DNA of 64,000 nt from Pristionchus mayeri (Eukaryota; Nematoda; Chromadorea; Rhabditida; Neodiplogasteridae). Below, piece by piece: positions 1 to 11,000 of the stretch. The DNA is taken from assembly GCA_036245805.1 (NCBI GenBank), contig BTRK01000002.1, forward strand, positions 31,044,661-31,108,660, in the 5' to 3' direction. How positions within the stretch are numbered: the stretch's first letter is position 1; the number at the start of each line of letters is the position of its first letter. Under the pieces are notes generated by a model. It saw only the letters and a program-made list of their open reading frames with translations. It searched no databases and had not been told where the DNA came from. The position numbers were made by a program, and so were the translations under genes.

Positions 1-2432
1 ACTCGAGGGTTGATTAATGGTCACAAAGGGCGAGAGAAAGAAAGAGATCGGGGATGGCGTAACAGAGGGTTAGTGCAGGGCAGACCGCGTTCTCTCAAAT
101 TGCCACGCTCTATAGCCCCACCATGACTAGAGCGAGAGCCAGCGGGATAATCGGGGCACATCAGATGTTGTTTTTATCCAACAGACGAATTGAGATAACC
201 GAGATTGGATGACTACATGTGAGAATGGCGAGAATGGCACAGAGAGAGAGAGGGATGCCATAGGGGCGCCTGCTCTACCCCCTCTCAGATTCACACACTC
301 TCTCGCCCAGGAACCGGAAATAATCCGCAAAGCAATCAGAAATTAACCCTGATGGAACGGTACCAGAAGTACACGTCACTCTCTCGCATCTCCGCGTTCT
401 CTCGATCGAAATTCTGGAGCTATCCGGAGAGTAATAAGGGGATTAGAGTGAAGCGGGACCGCATCCTGCCTCTAATTGTGCAGAAGAAATGAAGTGCTCC
501 TCCTGGTTAGAGTCTTGGTACACCTTGCAGGTTATTAGCTACTGGATAGGAAGATCGAGAATGAAGGGAGCTCTATCCCTTATGATCAACACGTATCGAG
601 GAGACTTTAATAAGAAATGATAGCAAAATTTAAATCAACAGAAAACCGAGAGTGAACGCCGCTCTGCTACAATAGGCGATGGTGAAGAAAAGGGCAGATG
701 GTTGTATAATGATTCAGAGAATGTAGAGAAACGAAGGGGGAGGAATGGGAAGGAAGGAGAGCGAAGGGTATTTTCAGGAAAAAGAATAGACCGAAACCGA
801 CGAGGTTACGAGAAGGCATGAATTAGGGGTTGGCATGCAAAAATATCTTTGTTTGTCCTCTGTCGCAGGTCGGTGAGAGATAAAGAAGATCGAGGGGATC
901 CTTTTTCAAAGCAATGCATGCATTAGGGAAAAAAAAGTGAGTGTTCTATTCGTTTCAAATGTCTGACCAGTGAGAGGTCACGAAATGAGGTGGGCGCATG
1001 TCTTGAAAAAGCTAGTATAAATTTTAGTAAGAAAGTTCTGTTCAATCAGCGCTAAATAGTCCAGAGAAAGAAGGAACGTTCATAGTTATCAGTTTTACGG
1101 GAGAGAGCGGGAATGGAGATCTTTTTTCACAATGCGGAGATGAGAAGAGAAAGCGATCACTTGTCACAGTTTATCTTTTCTCTCTAGCGAAAGCTCGGCG
1201 AAAAAATCGAGGCCATGGTGGAAATCGCTTGCAACGCCCCTATCCACTATCTCTAGTCTTCTCTACCATCTACTACTCTGTTTTCCTCTATCCTAGCTGC
1301 TATTCATTCCCGCTTGAATTTCGTACACATCACAGATTCGTTGAAGAGTACGAGGAAGGTAGTCCCTGAGAGTCTCAACAGAGCATAGAGCGAAGGAAGC
1401 TGAATGAGACAAATGGGCTTAGGCTTCCCTATCCACAAAGGAAACGAGGGACGATATTGCATGGAAGAGGAAGGCACTAGTGCCTGGCAACCGGAACACT
1501 GTTGGGAAGTGTTGGACTATACGGAAAGATGGACCATAGAGAAACTGCTCTCTTCGTTTCACGTGCTCTCTTGCCAGGAAGAATCTAGGATAAAGACGAT
1601 GCGGAGGGGCCAAAAACATGTTTGCTCTTGTGTGAAGCGCCGGCAAAAGGTAAGTCGAGCACGGAGAAGTTTATTGCCCGTCGAACGCGGAAGATGCGTG
1701 AAAGAAATGCGTGTGGGGTCAGATGCGCAAGGGACGGAGCATTACCATGATAGAACAGCTGCGCTCCTATGATAAGCTTTATCTTCGTTATGCTTATTCT
1801 CGCGGGGGTCTGACAGGTGAGAGAATGAATAGAGTCATTAATTGCGCAACAATCACTAGCGCACACCTTCCTTACAGAATCGTACTTTCCCTATACCACC
1901 TCATCTCTCATCAAGATGATAGGCAAAACGAGAAATATGCGCAAATGGTTCCTTTTTACAGAGGATATTTATACAATCAGGTAGCAGAGCGGCTTTCTCT
2001 GATCTCAAGCGAGCTCTCCTCAAAAGCGAATCATTTGGTAAAAAAGGGAAAACAGTTATTCTAAGGCTCACAATGGAGATTATCCGCGCAATCTCATTTC
2101 TTCACTCTGAGTATCAGAGGATCTCTATGGATCAAAGGAGAGGACGGTCTCTCAATAATGCTAGGGGAGAGGCGATATGCTAATGGTAGCCCTGTGGGTG
2201 GTCCTCCGTTGTCCCAGCTCAGGGGATTTATGTACCAGTCAGGTGATGTTTTCGTTTCAATCTCCCTCTATGTCAAGGCCATCGGATACGTTGCACGTAT
2301 CGACTTTGCATTAATCCAGTAAGAAGAGAGTACGGAAGTACCTCATTAGTCTTCCTTCAACCTCTTGAGTCAGATACTTCCTAGACCTAGTGCGCTATCT
2401 CTGTTGCTAATGAGAGATCAACGGCTGAATCA
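1..2432. other. No supported gene; GA/CT-rich intergenic DNA
   Basis: Open frames here are short, overlap on both strands and lack convincing splice structure or protein-like composition. The DNA is rich in GAGAG/CTCTC runs, which produce spurious frames. I see no RNA gene or clear repeat boundary before the TTAA element at 2437. Confidence 0.5.
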
Positions 2433-2436
2433 TTAA

Positions 2437-2801
2437 AGAAGGAGTGTCAGCAAAGTTAAATTTTTGACGCTGTCATAACCATGACCTAGACAATCATCTA
2501 ACGATCATAGCGCGAGCTAAGAGGATAGGCAAAGGTCAATCGCATAGCTCAGTGGTAAAGCAGTCGCCGCGTAATCGGAAGGTTGCGGGTTCGAATCCCA
2601 CCAGTTTTTGAAAAATCTTCTTGATATTTGAATTCCCGCACGTCCCTTCCCTTCAAGCCCTCCTTGGAATTCTGCCAACTAATGATAACTCGGTTCAAAA
2701 TAGAGATACGCATTTGAAATTTTCAAAATCTCTTATGGTTGTACAAAGGTCGGTCATGGCTATGACAACGTCAAAATTTCAACTTTGCTGACAGTCCTTC
2801 T
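2437..2801 (+). mobile_element. 365-bp TTAA-flanked MITE carrying a tRNA-like body (copy 1)
   Basis: The ends are inverted repeats: AGAAGGAGTGTCAGCAAAGT on the left and its near-complement ending TCCTTCT on the right. TTAA lies on both sides (2433-2436 and 2802-2805), the expected target duplication of piggyBac- or Kolobok-type elements. A second copy of exactly the same length lies in the opposite orientation at 52082-52446. The outer 50 bp or so of each end also form the inverted repeat (GTCATAACCATGACC on the left, complement on the right). There is no coding capacity, so it must be mobilised in trans; the THAP/Kolobok-like genes in this window are candidate sources (inference). The inner part is a tRNA-derived segment. 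Confidence 0.85.
2538..2605 (+). pseudogene. tRNA-like sequence inside the TTAA element
   Basis: It contains a good A-box-like TAGCTCAGTGGTAAAGC and B-box-like GGTTCGAATCCC at tRNA spacing. The acceptor arms do not pair, the T-stem pairs only over its inner part and the anticodon stem is irregular, so this is a tRNA-derived segment rather than a working tRNA. The isotype is uncertain. The two internal promoter boxes could still recruit TFIIIC and Pol III. Confidence 0.7.
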
Positions 2802-2805
2802 TTAA

Positions 2806-5800
2806 ATGGCAGCCAGTTGATAACAATAAACCAATTTTTGCAAAATATGGTACACATCGTTCCAAAAGATGGGGATGTGTAAACGAACTAGATCAATAGT
2901 TCCCCTTGTGGGTTCTTTATTTGCCTATAATCACAGTAAAAATACACTGGAGAAAGTTATAATTCGGGAGGAATTGCGGGTAGAGTTCCCTAGACCAAAT
3001 TTGAACAGCAGGGAAACGTAGTCTTAGCAGCAGTCCCCTTTTCCGGACTGCGCCACCTTGCGTAGTCGTTTCTTGCCGACTATAAAATCGCTTGACATGA
3101 CAACACCTCTTTTTTCGGCAGGATATTATTCGAAGCAGTGAAATATCAGCCGCTATCTATGCTTCCTTCTCGTCCCTGCACTATTCCTCGATCGAGATAG
3201 AGTAAGATTTATTTCTGATTCAGATCAGAGTGTAACTTCTTTGTGGAAGGGAGGGGGCATATTGTGGCATTAGATATAGACGGATCAAGAGAAGGAAGGC
3301 GGCTTCAAGGGGCGGACATTTTCTTGTCTACCACCACTAAACTACGCAACGATCAACAGTTCGAAAGTGGAACCGCTCGCTATCAATTGTTTACTCAGTT
3401 GAACAACCACTGAGCGACAAATAAATGAGGGTAACTGCGAGATTAACGGCAAAGAACGCACCAATGAATAGTATTAAACGGCAAGAGTGGTTTTACTCAT
3501 GCTTTTGGAATCAATTTCCATTGGAATACGAAACAAAAGAGCGAATGTACTATTCCTAACCCAGCGCCTTCGTGATAATGCTAATTATGACAGAGATGAG
3601 AGGCGATAGACGAATTTCAATTGAAGCACGAGTGGTCGTTCAACCGGAAAGACAAGGCAGATTCGCAATGGAAGCATAATCAAATAGACGAATTTCATGA
3701 TCGAAATGCGCAATAGAACTCAAATACTCATAAAAAAGCAACTGAATTGTAATTTCAGTAAATAACAGTTATCGATCAATGTAAGAACATAAATTTTCAG
3801 AACTCCGGCTTCGACTACGAAACAGGAAAAAACAAAGGAAAAAAGGGCGCTCAAAATACGCACTGGCTCGAAGGGTTCACTCTGCTCTTGTCTCTGCTCT
3901 CTCCTCCTTCCTCGCTCTCTCGTCTTCCTCTCTTTCTTCTCCTGCTCGCAACCCGTCTCTCTCTCTGCAGGAAAAGAGCCTGCGCGGGAGTAGCGAGGGT
4001 GGAACACTCTCTCAAATTGCCATTATCTCTCGCTCGCTCTCTTAATTTTCCATTGTCTCTCGCTCTAGCAAGAGTCAAGCAAGGAGAGGAAGAAGGAAGA
4101 TCCGAACTTGAGTGCACAGCTCTTCCTCCCTCCGAAACTTGAATCATTGGAAGAAGAACCCTCTCCGACTCTAACAACCGAAGAATAGATATCTCCAGAG
4201 TGTCATTCAGGAATCTGCATATCTTTTCGCTCTCTCACTTTTCCATTCTTTCTCACTAGGGAAGCGTCAGGTCACATCTGTATGACCTGTCAAGAAGGAG
4301 AGTAGAAGGAGGTTATGGGTAGGACAAATGAAACACGATTCTAAGAGCTGTCATAATGCGCTTGTAAATCGCACCACTAGTGCAGAGCGTTCCAGGGGCA
4401 ATTATGGGGGAATCGAGGGAAGGAAGGAAGAGTGAACTCGAAGTTCTCCACTTCCCCTCCCATCTCTTTGCTTTTTCCTAGTCTTCGCAACATCGTTGCC
4501 CCCGCTCTCTTTTCTTTTGCCATCTCAGAGTAGAATTGGTGAGAGAGCACGCCGAATGAAGAGAGGTCTCCCAATGCGTCGTCATTCTAACTTTTTCTTC
4601 AGCAGTGTACAGCGTTTTTTTGCCCCTTCTCCATCTCGAATGTTGCGCGAGTGTATTCCCGAACAGATGATGGTATGGTCTGGAGAAAAAAAACGACAGC
4701 GCAATGCAACGAGAGTCGTGTTTACTTCACCAGAAAAAAACAGCTGGAACGGAAGGATGGCATACATTCAAGTACCTCGTGCTCGTCGCACTCTCAAACC
4801 CTCATTGCAATTTTAGAATAAATGTTTTTCTACTAGAATAGGGATAAGAAAGCGTGCAGACCCGAAATACGAACTCTAGTAGAAATGAACGAAGTCAGCG
4901 TTTCTTAGCGAAAGACAGTGAAGAAATGGGAGAGCCGAGAGATAAAAAGAACACAACACTCGAAGGAGGGAGGGACGCAACACACGCGCAGTAAACTTAA
5001 GAGGGACGAGGGGAAGATGGGAGGAGGGGAACAGGCGGTGCAAGGGATGGTAGGGAGAATAATCGTCTGACGCTCTTCATTTTGCGTGCTCTCTCGCTTT
5101 CTCTAACCTGCGAGAGAGCGTGCTACATGAGGAGAGTTAGACACTCTTCAGTCTGAGTTATCACTAGCCGACCAGACTGGTGAGAGTGAATGTGGACTGA
5201 AGAGAGGCATTTCTTACAAAGACATCCCTAGTTTTAGAAGTTGCGAAGGAGGGTGGCGAGAGGGGAGATGACGGAAGAATGGAAGAAGAAAGCAGAGAGA
5301 AGGAGCACATCGGGTTTGCCTGCCACCAATCACTATTCCCATAATCTAGCACCATAATCATAGTAACTTTAGACATTGAAAGTGAGGCTTGATCACAAAA
5401 GAAGGTAAAATAGAAATGGACTCACAATAATTTATCAATGCCCAAGGCGCGACATTGCATAACACGGATCTCCGCTAAAAATGTAGCAAAATGAGACCCT
5501 TTTGTGACAGAAAAAAAAAATTTGTTCGGGCTTTAGTAAATTCGAATTGATTGCCATTTATCGAGAGAACCGCTGAGTCGAATGATCACACGCCGAAACT
5601 TTGCTTTGCCCGTGATAACTCAAAAACGGTCCACTTTGAAGTCTTGGACCACTGAGTCATATTTGTAGATCTTTTCGTTAGCTTTCCAAAACTGGTCTTA
5701 CTTTGCTGATTTGCATAATTCAGAAGGGAGAGACACATAGAAATGTATTTTTGTCAAAAAACCAACCAAGTCCGGGTTCTTCCTGCTGAGTATGTAGAAG

Positions 5801-6450
5801 CAGGATCCAAGACAAATGAAAAATACAGGTACCTCAAATCGAGTATGGGGAATCCGAATCTCCAATAAAAATCGTATTGTAAAGAGAAAAGTTTTGTGAA
5901 ATTTAAAATTTAAAGTGTTTTTTCATGATTACTGTAGGAAGATGAAACTTTTCATCGTGTTGTAAGCTAACCAGCGTGTAGAAAATTTCATTACTCACAG
6001 ATTGGAAAAAAATTCGCTCGCTGTAGGCCAAAAATTGACCGATATACGGCCATGTTAAGCAGTGGGTCACTACTGCCCGTAAACATGCAAATTTCGACAA
6101 ACGAAGCGGATTGTCCTCGGCCTCACGTTACCTAGTCTCAACATCTTCACCGAAATCCCCGAACAAAATTTTTTTTCTGTCGTATTGGTTCCTGCGATCT
6201 TACAGGAGATCTGTGATAAACTACACGGGAGAGTAATGAAATCCAGGAAGGGGAGAACTCAGAAGGAACAAAGCAAAGCTGAGTAAGGGAAAAAACTGAA
6301 ACAAATCTGCAAAAAAATCATCCATAAAAATCTGTTATTTTGCCTGTGGCTCATTTCCATTACCCACCTTCATCTCCCTCCTCCTCCCCTCATTCCTCTG
6401 CTCTCCATTCATTCCCCCCTCTACTCCTTCTCACGAGCAGTCGTCATCCG
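2806..6450. other. No supported gene; simple GA/CT-rich sequence
   Basis: Many short overlapping frames exist (for example 3720-4177 and 4377-4816), but their proteins are low-complexity Arg/Glu or Ser/Leu strings produced by GAGAG repeats. Around 5087-5125 is a motif (CTCTCTCGCTTTCTCTAACC then GCGAGAGAG) that recurs near 52785 and in the foldback element at 53.3-54.3 kb. I see nothing else I can name. Confidence 0.45.
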
Positions 6451-6630
6451 ATTCTCGCTGTATGGCCTATACAGTATAGGGCGCGCCGTCTAAACTTCCA
6501 TTTTATAATCCTCGCTCCTCCTTAGCTTTGCTATGAAATTGAGTCAGGCTGGCCCCTCCTATTTCTTCGATCTTTGCTCGCCCATCATTCTCGTGGAAGT
6601 TCTCGCTATTTTGATCTTTGATCTTTTCAG

Positions 6631-7729
6631 GTGCACTCGATAGTAGTTCGTCGCCGTCGACTGAGGAATGGCATCGCCAACATGAGGATGCACGGCATCG
6701 GCGTGCACTTCCACACCTCGTGGGGGCCGGGATGGGACAAGGCAGCCACCATCGAAGTGAGCAGTTTTATTTAGAATCCGCTAGCTCCGCCCACTTTGCT
6801 CGCACACGATTCCTCTCTAAAGCACGTCATGTTGTCAAGGTGCATGGGGTCAAGCATGTTGTCCGTTGAGGTCGATAGTTATGCTGATGTATCGTACACT
6901 ACTAGAGAATTTCATCGTAACCTCCACATACGTCCAGGGAAGTACGTGCGACGCGGCTGCGCACGCGGTCGTCCTCGCGCTACAGGAGCTGCTGCGGCAT
7001 CCGGACGACCTGGACGCGTGAGCATTTCCAAACATTTATCTTTGAGAATAAATGAAGACCATACATATGCATTGTAATTTTTTTTCTAGCTCGCAAGACG
7101 CGAAAATGAGAAAAAATGTGCTAAGGCACTAGTAGAGATCCAAGAACACTCCAGGAACTGGCGCATCGAAACGTGCTGTCGCTACCTGTTCGAGGCCATT
7201 CAGACGGGGTGAGGGGAGAGGGATCAAAGATCAGTTTGACATCATTTCATCCCTGGAAAAAACATAAAACTCTTGTTTTTTCAACAGATATTGATAATTA
7301 GTACATTTCAGATTCTCCGCTGCTACCATGTGCAGTGTGTGCGGGAGCATCGGCGACCCGGCACAGGCTGAGACTGTGCGACGACTGATCGCAAGGTAAT
7401 CTGCGATCTATCAACAACAGAGAGTTCAAAGATCGCTGCACTTAATATGTCAAAGTCCATTATCCTAAGTACTAGATGCTGAACTCGAAAGATCAAAGGG
7501 AATTCACTGCAGGTTTCCACGCCCCGTGCAGATAATCATTATCGCTGTGGCGGACGAACCGGTACTGATTTGAGCGTCAGTAGTGTCGATTAAATTAAAA
7601 ATATGACCAAACTCAGCGTTATTTCTTGAACGATTTGGAATACTGTAGGCGAGCCAACTCGCCAGAATGGCCATTCGGAGGCTCAACGGCATGGGCGACT
7701 CGGACAGTTCCGATGGAGAAGCAGTGTGA
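6631..7729 (+). CDS. Nematode gene of unknown function, tandem copy 1
   Basis: Six exons are visible with consistent phases: 6631-6756, 6938-7017, 7155-7208, 7312-7395, 7513-7561 and 7649-7729 (stop TGA). The predicted product has the blocks MRMHGIGVHFH, AAAHAVVLALQELLRHPDDL, NWRIETCCRYLFEAIQTG, AQAETVRRLIARFPRPVQ and a C-terminal tail SDSSDGEAV. I recognise no domain. Exons 2 to 5 align closely with copy 2, which shows the family is real. The ATG used by copy 2 in its first exon (8085) is ATT here, so this copy may begin at the in-frame ATG at 6682 or be decaying. It reads as a soluble helical protein without a signal peptide. Introns carry GATCAAAGATCA-type motifs shared with copy 2. Confidence 0.7.
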
Positions 7730-8084
7730 CCTACCTACCGTAGTCTGCGGTCGATCGATGGACAAGTCACCACACTAAGATCGATAAAGATGTTGTTTGA
7801 GCGACTTCGCAAAACACAGTTTGACCTGCAAAAAGTGTCATTCAACAGCAGTGCTAGCTTATTGATCGTTGATCTTTGCTCTTCAAAGTCTCTTAAAAGT
7901 CTTCAAAACTAACTGATCGGTTTGTGAAAATTGTTTTACAAAAATTATCTATTTTGCATTGGAACAATGCTCATTACCCTTGCCGTTTCTCCCCCTCCCT
8001 CATTCCCCTCCTCTCCCTCCCCTCGCCCCCTCTCCTCTCCATTCATTCCTCCCTCTTCTCCTCTTCTCGAGCAGTCGTCGGCCG

Positions 8085-11000
8085 ATGCTCGCCGCCGCCA
8101 ACGAAGATGACGAAGCGACGAAGACTGTCGTCAGTTTGATCTTTGATTCGTGTTTTTGATTTTTATTCACCCTATCGTAGGCGAGCTGTGTGCCTTAACA
8201 GATTAGGAATTAGGGTATACCCGCTGGTTCATCTGTGTCGCATCCCTCGCTTAATGATTGAATTGTTCAGACTTGATCTTTGATCTTTGACCTTGTCAGG
8301 TGCACACGATGATGGTTCGTCGTCGTCTTCGATTGACTACGACTGGTTCCCTCAACGTGAGGATGCACGGCATCGGCGTGCACTTTCATCCATCGATGGG
8401 ACCGGGATGGGACAAGGCCGCCAACTTCGATGTAAGTCGATCACGAAAGATCAAAGATCAGTTCTTCCTGTAGTAAAATCGTGTGGATATGTATCTGTAG
8501 CGACTCACACGTCACTACCCTTTTCTTTTCTTACCCTAACACACTTTCATCAATCAGAGTACACTCACTCCGTTATCATAATCAGTCTCAGTCTATTCTC
8601 TATTGATGAGCGCAGCCCGATGCAAATTGGCCTCTCTCAACGAGACACTGACAAGGGCAATTCAATTAGCATGTTAATCTCATTCCGTTGTCTCGCCACT
8701 CTCACCCTCTCCCCTCTCTCTCTCCATTTACATGGGTTAGGACACGTCGACTAGACCGCCTATATAAACCCTTCCTCTCCCTCACACCTCAGAGTTACAC
8801 TGAACCTCTCCTCGTGCGCCTCACGAGTCACTCAGTCTGATCCACACTTGGATCTCATCCAGTCTTGGACCGTCACGTCCACCCCCATCCGATCCTCACT
8901 AGGATCTCACTCCAGCCAAGGACCACAGTCCTCCCCCATTCGATCCACACTTGGATCTCAGTCATCCTCACTGATCCTCACCTTGGATCTCACCCAGTCT
9001 CCCATCCTACCGTACCCCTCTCCCTTCTTCCCTTCTCCCTGTCTTACTGTAGTAATAAATTATTGATTTATCTACGGTCCCATTCACAGTGCATCAGTCT
9101 ACAGTATCCTGGGCACAGACACACCTAGGGCCAAGTCACTCTTCTCCCACCAAGCGTCCTAAGCTTGTCCCTGCTCGAATCGGTTACTGTATCTACAGTA
9201 CTCCGGACTGAGTATCGTGGGCTCGCTAGTTCGCATATGGTGCATATCGGTCACTACCGTACCCAATTCATCACCAGAGTCCCGCGTGGCAGGAACCAAT
9301 CACTGATCACATTCAATCATGTCTGAAAGTCACTTTGCATCTGCTTACACACGTATTCAGACCATTCATGCAAAGATCAAGTCCACCAAAGGCGATATTG
9401 AGTCAATCATCAAATCGTGCATTTCCGTCAACTCATTCACAGAGTACGAAAGCATGAGAGTCACACTCAGAAAGGCAGTCAATGATCTCGAACTCACAAT
9501 CGGTTCATACACTGATGCTATCAACAAGCTCCGTCGCCGAGTCAACAACATGCTCTCGGACGCCCCTGAGAGAATCGAGGTCAAGCAGAAAGAGCAAACG
9601 CTCTTCGACCAGATGAGGGATGATGACAACGATGGTCTGGATTATGATGAGTCATCACTGAAGGACTCTCTCTTCCCATTCATGAGATCACTGGTAGACA
9701 GAACCCTGTCCGAATCTCTTGCTCATGTCAATGACATGACAGAGCACTCAGCAAAGAAAGAGGCCATTCACCAGTCTGTCACTCAGCCCACTGGCACCCC
9801 ATCAAACTCAAATCATTCGCATCCTCCGGTCATACCCGCTGCCTCAAACAATTCCATCATTCACAACAACGATCATCCCACACAGTCCATCAGATTCGAG
9901 TCCAATCTCGCTCCTCTTCCGACCTCGATGACACCATCACTCGGTTGAAAGAAAACTATGGTCGAAGCAAGAGATTAAATGTCACTCTGATCAATCAATT
10001 GCACTCCATCAAACCCAATTCACAGTCCCTCGAGGATCAACTGGAATGCACTCAGAGGTTCATCAACAAAGTCATCCAAATCTCTGACAAATCAGTTGTC
10101 GATAACTTCATCGCAATTCACCAAATTGCTGGTACCATCCATTCGACACACATCAGAAGGATGTACAATCTCGAGCCATCCACAATGATGGAAGCACTGA
10201 AGTCCATCGAATCAGACATCCGAGAACAAATCGAGATCAGAAATCTCGAGTCCAGTTTCTGTTCCTTCAGTCACAATCACATCCACTCTCACCAGAGTCG
10301 ACTGGAATCATTCAGTGAGGACACTATGAACAACCCCACTCTCACTAATCAGTCGCCCATCATCAGTCACAGCAACGGTCTGTCGTGCGTGTACTGTGGC
10401 AAACACAGCTATTCAGACTGCCCGACAATCACTTCCATCTCAGACAGGAAGCCAATCCTCAGAGAGAAGAAGCTCTGCTTCAAGTGTCTCTCACCGCATC
10501 ACACATTCAATCAATGCGATCGAAAGTGCAAGCATTGCACGAAACCGCATCACAGCTCACTTTGTCATTCCGATTCCATCACACCGAATCAGACAGTCAT
10601 CAATGCATCAGTCGTCTCCGGCGAACCAATCAATGGTGTCGCGAGACTCTACACATCCAGTTCACTACTCCAGAATCCGACAACCAACAAAACAGTTACC
10701 AGAAATGTCTTCCTCGACACAGGAGGAATGATTTCTGTGATCTCACGTTCACTTGTTGAAGAGCTCTATCTCAAGCCAAACAGCACTCTGTCAATGTCCA
10801 TCACTGGAATCGGAGGAGAATCGACAGGTGGCCATGTCCATGACGTAGTCACTGTGAACGTCGTAACCACCCAGAGACTACATTCAATCCAAGCACTCGT
10901 AATGGATTCAGACATCACTCGACCCATGCATCATCAGCCACTTTCTGATGAGGACTACACAGTCGTCAAATCTCTCTGTGGCGAAATCCCTGAATTCACT

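Noticed and set aside
3720..4816. Arg/Glu-rich and Ser/Leu-rich frames
   Set aside because: Generated by GAGAG/CTCTC simple sequence on both strands.
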